Virus record (IMG/VR): IMGVR_UViG_3300020442_002678
Coordinates: 1 to 38,522 of that record
DNA: 38,522 bases
From: a virus
Direction: 5' to 3' (one strand)
In this document: in pieces, positions 1 to 7,735 of the stretch
Layout: every line of letters begins with the position of its first letter
How positions within the stretch are numbered: the stretch's first letter is position 1
The notes under the pieces: model-generated
Database searches by the model: none
The model's input: the letters and a program-made list of their open reading frames with translations, nothing else
What the model was told of the DNA's origin: nothing
Position numbers and translations under genes: made by a program

Positions 1-986
1 TTCTTGTCTATTAGGTCACTGTCAACAGCATTTAAACTATTATACACTATTTGGTCTACATTTTCAACTTCAATATCGTCTACTACTCGCCAGTCCTGTG
101 CATGTTCTTCTTTTTTAGTAGGCATAAGTGTTATCTCTCTTACACCAAACTGTTGACTGAATGTTTCTTTGATAAAAGTTGCTTCTTCGTAACTGATTGC
201 AATGTCCAATGTTGCTCTGCAATAAGTTTTATCATTGAGTATCACATCTGGTTCATCTATCAGTCTACTCAAACTAACAGTTCTATATCTTGGGCCTGCA
301 AAGTCTACATACTCAGGCTTGCCTCCCCATTCTAATATCATCATACCACGTTCATCGTCCCAAGCATCAGCATAGTTGTGTGGAAAAGGACTGCCCAAAT
401 AGTGTACATTGCCTTTGTGTTGTCGTTTGTGAAAGTGTCCAGTAAACACATACTCTGGACCTTGCAAGTGTTCTGCATTCAGTTGTCCGTGATCTGGCAT
501 TTCTACCATAGCATTCATTTTAAAGTAAGGCAGTTCAAAATGTCCAAACATGTATCTACATTTTGTTTTGCTTACTTGTGTCCATTCGTCTCCTACCAGC
601 CAAGGCACAAGTGCAACATCATCTTGTACAAGTGTTTGTTCATTTACAAGATGTACATTGTCAAACAGTTCTGCATAAGGCAAACTATTATAGTCACGTT
701 TTTCTCTGTAGTACAAATCGTGGTTGCCAGTAATCATGTACACACGTTCAAATGCTTCACTTAGTTTGCGTACATTGTTTACACTGTAATTGAGTGTGCT
801 GACATTTACACTGGCTCTGTGATGATGCCAGTCTCCTAAGAATATACAGGTTTCGCAGTTATTGGCTTTTGCTTGTTGCACAAACCAATCCACAAACTCT
901 GCACAATCTTTGTTGTGTGTCTTGCTGTTGTTTTTGTTGCCAAAGTGTATATCAGTAAAACAGGCAACGCGATTAAAAAATGTCAT
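1..986 (-). CDS. 47: gp47-like recombination endonuclease subunit (Mre11/SbcD-type metallophosphoesterase), partial
   Basis: This is a calcineurin-like metallophosphoesterase, the nuclease half of the gp46/gp47 (SbcCD, Mre11-Rad50) complex that processes DNA ends for recombination-dependent replication in T4-like phages. Reading leftwards from an ATG at 986-984, the frame stays open to the window edge, so at least 328 codons are present and the C-terminus is missing. Metal-binding motifs appear in family order: D12-I-H14, G51-D52-W-H, GNHD at 87-90, a GH near 148-149 and GHFH at 183-186. A gp46 partner would be expected beyond the left edge. No strong Shine-Dalgarno sequence precedes the start. 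A TTGACA-17-TATACT promoter lies just upstream, immediately after the stop codon of the sigma factor gene. Family assignment is firm; the gp47 name rests on family plus neighbouring gp55. Confidence 0.88.
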   Translation of the reverse strand, partial: MTFFNRVACFTDIHFGNKNNSKTHNKDCAEFVDWFVQQAKANNCETCIFLGDWHHHRASVNVSTLNYSVNNVRKLSEAFERVYMITGNHDLYYREKRDYNSLPYAELFDNVHLVNEQTLVQDDVALVPWLVGDEWTQVSKTKCRYMFGHFELPYFKMNAMVEMPDHGQLNAEHLQGPEYVFTGHFHKRQHKGNVHYLGSPFPHNYADAWDDERGMMILEWGGKPEYVDFAGPRYRTVSLSRLIDEPDVILNDKTYCRATLDIAISYEEATFIKETFSQQFGVREITLMPTKKEEHAQDWRVVDDIEVENVDQIVYNSLNAVDSDLIDK

Positions 987-1019
987 GGTTGTTCATATAT
1001 CCAGGTTACAGTTTTGTTT

Positions 1020-1048
1020 AGTATAGTTTCATAACTATACCTTGTCAA
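1020..1048 (-). promoter_or_regulatory. sigma70-type promoter for the gp47-like gene
   Basis: Read on the minus strand, TTGACA (1048-1043) is followed after 17 bases by TATACT (1025-1020). That is a full-consensus -35 and a 5/6 -10 at ideal spacing. Transcription would begin near 1013, giving a leader of about 27 bases. The -35 sits directly after the sigma factor stop codon (1052-1050), so the nuclease gene can be expressed independently of read-through. Confidence 0.75.
1021..1040. promoter_or_regulatory. Perfect inverted repeat inside the gp47 promoter (candidate operator)
   Basis: GTATAGTT (1021-1028) and AACTATAC (1033-1040) are exact reverse complements separated by the four bases TCAT. 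The dyad overlaps the -10 hexamer and fills most of the spacer up to the -35, the place where a dimeric repressor would block polymerase. It could also form a short, weak hairpin, but it has no T-tract and lies upstream of the start site, so a terminator is unlikely. The operator role is inference from position. Confidence 0.45.
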
Positions 1049-1049
1049 C

Positions 1050-1928
1050 CTAGATATTGAATCCGTGTTCCTTGCGTTCTTTATCTGCTTTTTCGTCCCA
1101 TTTGGCACGTTCTGCCATCTCATGTTCAATTTGGCGTGTCCAACTTGGTGTTTGACCTGCTTCTTGTAGTAGGTCATCTCTGATGTTTTGATTGCGTTTC
1201 TCTAGGTTAAGCACCCTAGTGAAACTGTTGGTTACTGCGGCTGTGTAGTATGCAAAAGGATTTTCACTTTTAAGTTCGTTGAACTGTAATCCAATTTGTG
1301 ATAACTGCAATAATGCATGGCTACGCATTTCATCTACATATGTGTATCCTCGCCAGTTGCTACGCATACTGTACCTCTCGCATAATTTTATAAACATTTT
1401 TGCTAGATTGTTTGATATAGCACCATGTTGTGTGTTGAATTTACCATTGTCAAGTCCACCTTCCCAATGGCTCCTAAGGCATTCTTTTAATTCACCATGC
1501 ACATATGCATAGTGTTTAAAAGGAGGAAAGTTGCACTTGCTGTGATGATCTGCTACTGTTTTAGGTTTGTTTTTTCTACCAGGCTCCAATGGTACATGTT
1601 CAAATGTCATTAGTCTAAAAACTAGACTTTGTTCGTCTATTGTGTCTGGATCTATTTTGTAATTGATTTGTTTTGGTTTCTGACTTTGTTTGCTTTTAGG
1701 ATCATTATACCATTCTAAATATGCAGTTTCATATGCTTCTGTACTTAATTGTCTTGCTCTATTTTCTTTTGCTGTTTGAATAACTTCAGGTTTGTTAACA
1801 TCTTCTAAGTCTTCGACGATTGTATCAAATCTTGCATACTCGTCGTCTAGTACATAACAAAAGCTCAATTTGCTTTTGTGTATTTCCTTTAGCATGTCCT
1901 TGTTGTTTAAATAATTTTGTTTCCTCAT
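1050..1928 (-). CDS. 55: gp55-like late-transcription sigma factor
   Basis: This 292-aa protein resembles T4 gp55, the small divergent sigma factor that lets host RNA polymerase recognise TATAAATA late promoters together with gp33 and the sliding clamp gp45. The recognisable core is around residues 190-255: a segment with GYTYVDEM, then a Ser-Glu-Asn-Pro-Phe-Ala-Tyr run and an NSFTRVLNLEKR stretch, matching the sigma region-2-like part of gp55 where an N-P-F-A-Y motif is typical. It is longer than T4 gp55 (185 aa), mainly through an N-terminal extension of about 100 residues rich in charged residues. The ATG at 1928 follows AAGGA at suitable spacing and a perfect sigma70 promoter. T4-type late promoter motifs elsewhere in the window support the assignment. 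Confidence 0.85.
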   Translation of the reverse strand: MRKQNYLNNKDMLKEIHKSKLSFCYVLDDEYARFDTIVEDLEDVNKPEVIQTAKENRARQLSTEAYETAYLEWYNDPKSKQSQKPKQINYKIDPDTIDEQSLVFRLMTFEHVPLEPGRKNKPKTVADHHSKCNFPPFKHYAYVHGELKECLRSHWEGGLDNGKFNTQHGAISNNLAKMFIKLCERYSMRSNWRGYTYVDEMRSHALLQLSQIGLQFNELKSENPFAYYTAAVTNSFTRVLNLEKRNQNIRDDLLQEAGQTPSWTRQIEHEMAERAKWDEKADKERKEHGFNI

Positions 1929-1949
1929 TGTAATTCCTTATTTGATTCC

Positions 1950-1978
1950 ATTATACACAATATTTGGTGCAATGTCAA
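1950..1978 (-). promoter_or_regulatory. Perfect-consensus sigma70 promoter for the late sigma factor gene
   Basis: On the minus strand TTGACA (1978-1973) and TATAAT (1955-1950) are separated by exactly 17 bases: both hexamers and the spacing match the bacterial consensus. Transcription would start near 1943, about 15 bases before the ATG at 1928. This is what an early phage promoter served by unmodified host polymerase should look like. Confidence 0.85.
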
Positions 1979-1999
1979 TAACTACACATATAATTATCC

Positions 2000-2008
2000 T
2001 ATAAATAC
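2000..2008 (+). promoter_or_regulatory. T4-type late promoter (TATAAATAC)
   Basis: TATAAATAC matches the T4 late promoter core recognised by gp55-bearing polymerase. With the motif at about -13 to -6, transcription starts near 2013, giving a leader of roughly 14 bases that carries AGGAGA (2015-2020) before the ATG at 2027. It opens the rightward structural gene block and is back to back with the early promoter of the gp55 gene. Confidence 0.85.
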
Positions 2009-2026
2009 AACTATAGGAGACACCCA

Positions 2027-2620
2027 ATGAAATATGCACAGTTGACAGAAGATATAGCAAAAGATATTGCTGTTTTTTACGGTGGTAGATTTCAGCCTAT
2101 GCACAAAGGTCATCATAAGGTTTATATGGATCTAGTGGAACAGTTTGGTTCCTCTAACGTATTTATCGCTACTACAGTAAGCAAAACTGCGACACCTGAG
2201 CGTGATCCTTTTAGCTTTGATGAAAAACGTATGATAATGAATGACATGTTTAACATACCTTTGAACAACATAGTGCAGACACAACCATACAGACCAGACG
2301 TAAAACTAACTGGCAAAAACCCAGATGATACTGCGGTTATACTTGTATTCAGTGCCAAAGATGCAGGTAGGTTAAAAAGAGGTGGCTTCTTGCGAGATTA
2401 TGAACCAGGTGCTGAAATGGTACCTAGTGACCAGGGTGCTTACATACTTGAAGTGGGCATACAAGAAGGCGGTATGAGTGCTACAGATTTTAGAACAGCA
2501 ATGAAGAATGACAGCCTAAATGACAATCAAAAGATGATGATTTTTAGAGAATTTTTTGGCACTATTGAGCCCAAAACATACGAATTTATAAGGGATAAAC
2601 TTAATGCCAGTGCTAGCTAA
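2027..2620 (+). CDS. Nucleotidyltransferase (NMN adenylyl-/cytidylyltransferase-like)
   Basis: This 197-aa protein belongs to the HxGH nucleotidyltransferase superfamily, which transfers NMP from an NTP to a phosphate-bearing acceptor. The signature GGRFQPMHKGH lies at residues 19-29, with H26 and H29 forming the HxGH site, and the second motif S151-A-T-D-F-R156 corresponds to the family's ISxTxxR phosphate-binding loop. The GRFQP form is closest to archaeal-type and NadR-type NMN adenylyltransferases. Similar genes in marine T4-like phages are usually labelled cytidylyltransferase. Substrate cannot be decided here: NMN (NAD salvage), a sugar phosphate or glycerol phosphate are all possible. 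It is the first gene behind the late promoter and overlaps the gp48-like gene by 17 bases, so it would be made with structural proteins. Start has a strong AGGAGA site. Confidence 0.82.
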   Translation: MKYAQLTEDIAKDIAVFYGGRFQPMHKGHHKVYMDLVEQFGSSNVFIATTVSKTATPERDPFSFDEKRMIMNDMFNIPLNNIVQTQPYRPDVKLTGKNPDDTAVILVFSAKDAGRLKRGGFLRDYEPGAEMVPSDQGAYILEVGIQEGGMSATDFRTAMKNDSLNDNQKMMIFREFFGTIEPKTYEFIRDKLNASAS

Positions 2621-3206
2621 AAACCGTGCTAAATTAGTCTTAAAACCAAATGCACCCAGTATTTTTCTTACAGGACCTGCACAAGTGTTACAACAACACA
2701 GAGGAATTATGTTTCCTATACAACCAGATATTGTTTATGCACAGTCTGTGGGTTATAGTCCTTACGATTTGACACATACCAATTATACATACAATGCCTA
2801 CAGAAATACTCCAAGTCCAAGTATACAGGTAACAGCTCAGTTTGCTAGTGTTACAGATGAAGAAGCTAGATATACCTATGGGGTTTTACACTTTTTAAGA
2901 AGCGTTACTAAAATGTTTTTTGGAAAAAATCAAACTAGTCCAGTTGCAGGTACACCGCCTCCTGTGTTAGAATTCAGTGCGTTTGGCCAACAACAATTCA
3001 ACAATATACCTGTTGTGTTAACAACATTTTCAACTACATATGATTCAAATGTTGACTTAAAGCTAGTTGATGGCGATACACAAATACCAGTTATGATGAA
3101 TATTTTTATTGACATAGCTGTACAAATCAACCCAGATAAACAAAAGAACGAATTTACTACAAATGAATTTATAAGTGGTTCTGCTTATCAGCGAGGATTC
3201 ATCTAA
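2604..3206 (+). CDS. 48: gp48-like baseplate tail-tube cap protein
   Basis: This 200-aa protein resembles the tail-tube-cap proteins (gp48, possibly gp54) of T4-like phages, which sit on the baseplate hub and start tube polymerisation. The most recognisable part is residues about 45-115, with a YSPYDLTHTNYTYNAY-type segment followed by an LHFLRSVTKMFFG-type segment, a pattern I associate with cyanophage gp48. It is shorter than T4 gp48 (364 aa). It starts inside the end of the nucleotidyltransferase gene behind AAGGGA and ends at a TAATG junction with the gp53-like gene. Baseplate role is well supported by context; the choice between gp48 and gp54 is less certain. Confidence 0.7.
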   Translation: MPVLAKNRAKLVLKPNAPSIFLTGPAQVLQQHRGIMFPIQPDIVYAQSVGYSPYDLTHTNYTYNAYRNTPSPSIQVTAQFASVTDEEARYTYGVLHFLRSVTKMFFGKNQTSPVAGTPPPVLEFSAFGQQQFNNIPVVLTTFSTTYDSNVDLKLVDGDTQIPVMMNIFIDIAVQINPDKQKNEFTTNEFISGSAYQRGFI

Positions 3207-3511
3207 TGGCAAGAACAAAGTACAGTACACAAAGCAATTATGGTATAACTCCTATTAACAAAAAATACTTAGAAATATATCAACCGCCTTTGACAGCTGA
3301 CAGTCTGTCAGAAGAAACAACAACTCTTATTGTGCAACCCAAGTTTAACAAAAGACCAGATTTACTAGCATTTGAAATGTATGGTAGTGCTAAACTTTGG
3401 TGGGTATTTGCACATTATAATAGAGACAAACTAGTTGATCCCATTATGGATTTTATTTCAGGAACAAAAATAGTCGCACCAAAGACCTATAGAATCACAA
3501 GGACTGCCTAA
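3206..3511 (+). CDS. 53: gp53-like baseplate wedge protein
   Basis: This 101-aa protein matches the pattern of T4 gp53, a baseplate wedge subunit that joins wedges to each other and to the hub. The diagnostic middle (residues about 48-95) has RPDLLAFEMYGS, then LWWVFAHYN, then a DP...GTKIVAP tail; this resembles a short LysM-like fold and recurs in gp53 homologues. It is about half the length of T4 gp53, keeping only the core. Both ends are TAATG junctions where the upstream stop shares its last A with the ATG, with GAGGA about eight bases before the start, suggesting translational coupling with the genes on either side. Confidence 0.78.
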   Translation: MARTKYSTQSNYGITPINKKYLEIYQPPLTADSLSEETTTLIVQPKFNKRPDLLAFEMYGSAKLWWVFAHYNRDKLVDPIMDFISGTKIVAPKTYRITRTA

Positions 3512-6240
3512 TGGCGCAATTTAGTTTCTATCAAGATAATGTACTCAACAGGTTCGACAACTGGACCTACAACTGGACAATGTATATGATACGTCCAGAA
3601 GATGTTGGTCAAGTCAATGACATTATTGGTACAAACAGAGTAAAAATAATAGCACAAAGTGGTGTTGAATCTGAAATCAACATTGTTAGTGTTGAACACG
3701 ATCTGAAGATGGCGTTTAACAAACAACAGCAAGACAGAGAAGCCTTGGCAAATGTGTTTAGTTTTAGTTTGAGCGAACCTTTGGGTGCAACACTGTACAC
3801 TAGAATATTCAAAGCCGCCAAAGATTTGGGCATACCTAATCACTTGAAAGCATGTTATTTGCTGGAACTAAGATTTATAGGTTATGAAACGGACGGTACT
3901 CCTGTAGACAATATCACAAGTCCTTACTATTGGACTACAGTAATGACTGGACTTGATTTTCAATACAACGAAGGTGCAACTCAATATAGAGCAGATCTAG
4001 TTGAAACAACACAAGAAAGTTTCAAAAAACTTAATCTTTACATGAACAAAGCTGTACAAGTTACAGGTTCAACATTTGGTGAATATTTAAGCAATTTGCA
4101 AGAGATGATCAATGAACAAGAAAAACGCAAAGTAATCAACAGTACAGCTAGAACATTTCCTCATCAGTATACATTTGGTTTTGGTGACAGGGCTGAAGAA
4201 TGGAAAGATTGGGCATTTGATGTTGCTAGCGGAGATAATCCACTGACTAGTGTGAGTATAACAGGATCTGGATCGTTAACATTTAATATCAAAAAAGGTA
4301 CAAGCATAAGTGACTTGATACTGGTAGGATTGTATCAAACAAAAAACTTTAGAAAACTTCCAACAGACAAGGGAGGATTTCACAAAGATAATCCAAATGA
4401 TCCTGTAGCAAAAGCAAAAACATTCAGCGATTTAAGTGCCTGGTTTGCATTTGAAACTGATTGCAAATATAGAGTGTATGATTTTATAGCCAGAGATTAT
4501 GCAAAAGATTTCACAATAAACATACAGCGTATAACAGTGCCTGAACTACATCACGACGTTATTGCATATGAAAAAGTAATAGCTGACAGAGGTATCCAAA
4601 AAGAACGCATAAGAAACATGGCACTGAATGAAACATTGGTAAAACGCTTTGATTATTATCATACTGGTCAAAACACAGAAGTATTGAGTTTAGACATTTA
4701 TTTGAATCAAACGTATTATCAGATACAAGCACTCAATCAAGGTGCTGGTAAATTTATTGGTCAATCACAAGCAGGTGCTGGTAGTCCAAATAACGATTAC
4801 AACATCAAGTCTACTGAACTACAGAACATAAACAAAGAAATTCGATCATTGAATGATGATTTAATAGAACTGCAAAATAAAAGAAAAACATTTAAAGAAA
4901 ATTTACAAAACAATAATTTTTCAGGACCTGAAGGCTCTAGTGTAGATAGAATTGCCAACAGGATGACAGAATTTGATAATCAAGAAAAAGATATCAAAGC
5001 AAAAATTAAAAAACTAGAAGACAGTAGAGGACCATTGGAAGATCAGCTTATTCCCTTACTTGAAGAGGAAGAAGCAAGAGAAAGATTAAGACAAGGTGAT
5101 GTAAATCAAATCACAGGTGGAAGATACTTGACACAATCTGAGCTTATTGGTACAGCCAGAGGAGATGATGAAACACACCCACTAACACATGATATAACCA
5201 ATATCAATAGTAAAGCAACAAACGGCCCTGACCAAGATGATACAAGCGGTGCAGTATATTTGGGTGCAGTAGAACTAAACCTAAATTCCTTAGGAGACTT
5301 GGTTTCTCAACGTATTAGTATCAAAGGAGATCCTTACTGGTTAGGCAGACCACGTAGGAGAACAAGTCACCCTGGAGCTCATTACGGACGAGGTGGCGTA
5401 AGCTATTTTTTAAATCTAAACTTTCCAACATATCCAGACGAAGGTACAGGACTAATGCAAATACCAGAATCTAACTTTGGTATTGTTGGATTGTACAGAG
5501 TTATAAGTGTCAATGCAAGATACAGCGAAGGTCAATTTACTATGGACCTTGATGCTTTCAGAGATATCAACACCAATCTCGGACTTGTTTGGGAAGAAAT
5601 AAGCACAGGTGTTATTGACATTGAACCTACTAAAAAACAAGAGCCGCTCAAACTTCCAGAGGACCAAGGCGAAGGTGACGGAGAAACAGGAAGTGAATCA
5701 CCAGATATAACTGGTCCTGAACTGATAGAAGAAGGCATTGTTGATGGCAATGTTACCAACCCTAGTGTAATAGAATCACAAATTGGTTCTGCTAGCACAA
5801 TACGAAACCAAGCAATCAAACCTGAACTCAAAAGTATATTGGCATCAGCGGCACAAAAAAGCGGATTAGATGTTGAAGTATACAGTGGTGGTCAGCCAGC
5901 TAGAGGATCAGGTGGACGTAGAACAGGTACAACAAGACACGACAATGGCGCGGCGGCTGATATTAGATTAAAAGATTCGAGTGGTAGAACTCTAAGTTTA
6001 AACAATCCAGCTGATGTTCCTCTGATACAAAACTTCCTAAGAGAAGCCAAAAACGCAGGAGCAACAGGTATTGGTGCTGGCAACGGCTATATGGGAGACA
6101 ATGGATTTCATGTAGATATTGCCGCAAAATTTGGACAAGCACCCGGAGGTAGTTCTTATTGGGGCGGAAGACCAGATGGCAGTGGTAGAATTAGAGCAAA
6201 AAATGCTCCACAATGGTTAAAGGATATTATGATAGGTTAA
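3511..6240 (+). CDS. Baseplate hub protein with C-terminal M15-type cell-wall peptidase domain
   Basis: This 909-aa protein lies between gp53 and gp5. The N-terminal ~200 residues look like a tail hub domain (gp27 position), residues about 433-526 form a charged coiled coil, and residues about 625-710 hold another structured block ending in a segment on virion-protein-like repeats of Tyr/Asn. Residues about 770-890 form a separate peptidase: a TGTTRHDNGAAADI-type motif gives H810 and D817, and GFHVDI gives H867 and D869. This HxxxxxxD...HxD arrangement matches zinc D,D-/L,D-carboxypeptidases and endolysins of family M15. The likely job is local digestion of peptidoglycan crosslinks during tail-tube penetration. 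The peptidase call is strong; equivalence of the N-terminus to gp27 is inferred from position. Confidence 0.75.
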   Translation: MAQFSFYQDNVLNRFDNWTYNWTMYMIRPEDVGQVNDIIGTNRVKIIAQSGVESEINIVSVEHDLKMAFNKQQQDREALANVFSFSLSEPLGATLYTRIFKAAKDLGIPNHLKACYLLELRFIGYETDGTPVDNITSPYYWTTVMTGLDFQYNEGATQYRADLVETTQESFKKLNLYMNKAVQVTGSTFGEYLSNLQEMINEQEKRKVINSTARTFPHQYTFGFGDRAEEWKDWAFDVASGDNPLTSVSITGSGSLTFNIKKGTSISDLILVGLYQTKNFRKLPTDKGGFHKDNPNDPVAKAKTFSDLSAWFAFETDCKYRVYDFIARDYAKDFTINIQRITVPELHHDVIAYEKVIADRGIQKERIRNMALNETLVKRFDYYHTGQNTEVLSLDIYLNQTYYQIQALNQGAGKFIGQSQAGAGSPNNDYNIKSTELQNINKEIRSLNDDLIELQNKRKTFKENLQNNNFSGPEGSSVDRIANRMTEFDNQEKDIKAKIKKLEDSRGPLEDQLIPLLEEEEARERLRQGDVNQITGGRYLTQSELIGTARGDDETHPLTHDITNINSKATNGPDQDDTSGAVYLGAVELNLNSLGDLVSQRISIKGDPYWLGRPRRRTSHPGAHYGRGGVSYFLNLNFPTYPDEGTGLMQIPESNFGIVGLYRVISVNARYSEGQFTMDLDAFRDINTNLGLVWEEISTGVIDIEPTKKQEPLKLPEDQGEGDGETGSESPDITGPELIEEGIVDGNVTNPSVIESQIGSASTIRNQAIKPELKSILASAAQKSGLDVEVYSGGQPARGSGGRRTGTTRHDNGAAADIRLKDSSGRTLSLNNPADVPLIQNFLREAKNAGATGIGAGNGYMGDNGFHVDIAAKFGQAPGGSSYWGGRPDGSGRIRAKNAPQWLKDIMIG

Positions 6241-6244
6241 TAAA

Positions 6245-7735
6245 ATGGCGAGATATTCAGGAAGTAATGATTCAGGTACAGGTTTAATGGCACAGCATGA
6301 TGCCACAAAAACAGCTGGCGGATTAGCAAAATATACTGGTGTCTTTATATGTAAAGTAATCGACATTGTTGATGACAGATATGAAGGATATATGTATGTT
6401 GAGATTATTGGCGAAGGCTATGTAGGTGATACAGATACAAAAGCCAATAGGCACAAATATCAAAGAGTAAGACGTTCAAGTCCTTATGGAGGTTCCTATC
6501 AATATGCAAATGCAACCAATACATATGGATTTAGCAGTCATCCACCTGCTCCAGGCAGTCAAATACTTGTTGCATTTCCTGCCAACAGTGATACTGGAAT
6601 AATGATTGGTGTTTTACCAGATGTGACTAGAAATGCAAGTTATCCTAATAATCCAGCAGGATTTATAGACAGTCAGTCTGAGACAATTGGTCCAACACTA
6701 GATACTAGTGTTTTTAAACAAACAGATAAAAATGAAAGACCAAGAGCATCAGCAGAAACAGTTAGAAACAGTGAAGAATACAGTGACAAAACAATGGATG
6801 GAGAAGCACATGCTGGTCAAGGACTAGGACTTGATAGCATTAGAGGTTTAAGCAGTAGTAGTTTTAGAAGAGAATCTCCAACACAAGTTTTGGGTATGAA
6901 TACACCAGGTGGTCACAGTCTAGTAATGGATGATGGCACACTACCCAACAGTGAAACTTGTCTTACACCAGACAAAGATAGAAAAGGCGGCAAAAGTAAT
7001 CTTGTAAGACTAGCAAGTGCTGGTGGCGCTCAAGTATTAATGCATGATAGTACAGGTATAATTTACATTATAAGCCAAACAGGAAAAACTTGGATACAAA
7101 TGAGTGCAGATGGAAAATTAGATTTGTATGCAGAAGAAGATATTAGTATGCACACTACAACAGATTTCAATTTATATTGTGGTGGCGACTTCAATCTAGA
7201 TGCAGATACCATTAACATGAAAGCTAGAAAAGGTGATATGAATGTTGAAATGGCAATGGGAGAATTCAACTTACATGCAAACAAAGATATTAAATTGACA
7301 AGCGATTTAAACGGACATATCAAATGTGCTGGCTACACAAGAATGACAGCTCAACTTATTGATTTAAATGGCCCTGAAGCCACAGCCGCTACAAAACCCA
7401 CAGTTAACAATCTCACTGTAAATCAAAGTGTAAAACAAAGTATTACAAGTAGGGTACCAGAAACTGAACCATGGGGCGGACATGCTGAAGAACAAGAACC
7501 GTTAGCACAAGTAGCCAGTAGTGACCAACAATTTAGTGCAAAAGATATTGACATGAGTAGTATTACAAATAGACAACAACCTAATGTAAACAAAAATAAT
7601 GTAAAATCAAAAAGTGGTAGTAATCCTAGGAATAGTCAACAAAATGTAGAATCGTTTAACGAAAATCCAAACAATAATAATTCGGCAGGACAAAATCTTC
7701 CTGCTCAATTTAATAGTAGAAAAGGTGCAGTGTAA
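6245..7735 (+). CDS. 5: gp5-like baseplate central spike (OB fold plus beta-helix, no lysozyme)
   Basis: This 496-aa protein resembles T4 gp5/VgrG spike proteins, which form the trimeric needle under the hub. Residues about 28-135 look like the OB-fold domain (alternating strands, then PPAPGSQILVAFPAN and a GIMIGVLPD segment, typical of gp5). Residues about 245-385 are short strand repeats with patterns such as DLYAEEDISMHT and FNLDADTINMKARKGD, as in the triple-stranded beta-helix. In T4 a lysozyme domain sits between these parts; here the linker (about 140-240) shows no lysozyme-like sequence. The tail after about 400 is Asn/Gln-rich and low complexity. It follows the hub gene by four bases with AGG in front of the ATG. 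Confidence 0.83.
   Translation: MARYSGSNDSGTGLMAQHDATKTAGGLAKYTGVFICKVIDIVDDRYEGYMYVEIIGEGYVGDTDTKANRHKYQRVRRSSPYGGSYQYANATNTYGFSSHPPAPGSQILVAFPANSDTGIMIGVLPDVTRNASYPNNPAGFIDSQSETIGPTLDTSVFKQTDKNERPRASAETVRNSEEYSDKTMDGEAHAGQGLGLDSIRGLSSSSFRRESPTQVLGMNTPGGHSLVMDDGTLPNSETCLTPDKDRKGGKSNLVRLASAGGAQVLMHDSTGIIYIISQTGKTWIQMSADGKLDLYAEEDISMHTTTDFNLYCGGDFNLDADTINMKARKGDMNVEMAMGEFNLHANKDIKLTSDLNGHIKCAGYTRMTAQLIDLNGPEATAATKPTVNNLTVNQSVKQSITSRVPETEPWGGHAEEQEPLAQVASSDQQFSAKDIDMSSITNRQQPNVNKNNVKSKSGSNPRNSQQNVESFNENPNNNNSAGQNLPAQFNSRKGAV

Noticed and set aside
51-764. Two plus-strand open frames at the left edge
   Set aside because: They run antisense to the metallophosphoesterase, whose motifs are intact; Phe/Cys-rich composition is typical of antisense shadows.
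983-1177. Minus-strand open frame of 64 residues overlapping the gp55 gene
   Set aside because: It lies almost wholly inside gp55 in another frame and covers its promoter region; no recognisable protein features.
5532-5831. Minus-strand open frame of 99 residues inside the hub gene
   Set aside because: Ser/Pro-rich antisense translation of a real gene, no ribosome site or neighbouring minus-strand genes.
6600-6980. Lysozyme domain within the gp5-like spike
   Set aside because: The linker between OB fold and beta-helix is low complexity and lacks any Glu/Asp/Thr lysozyme pattern.
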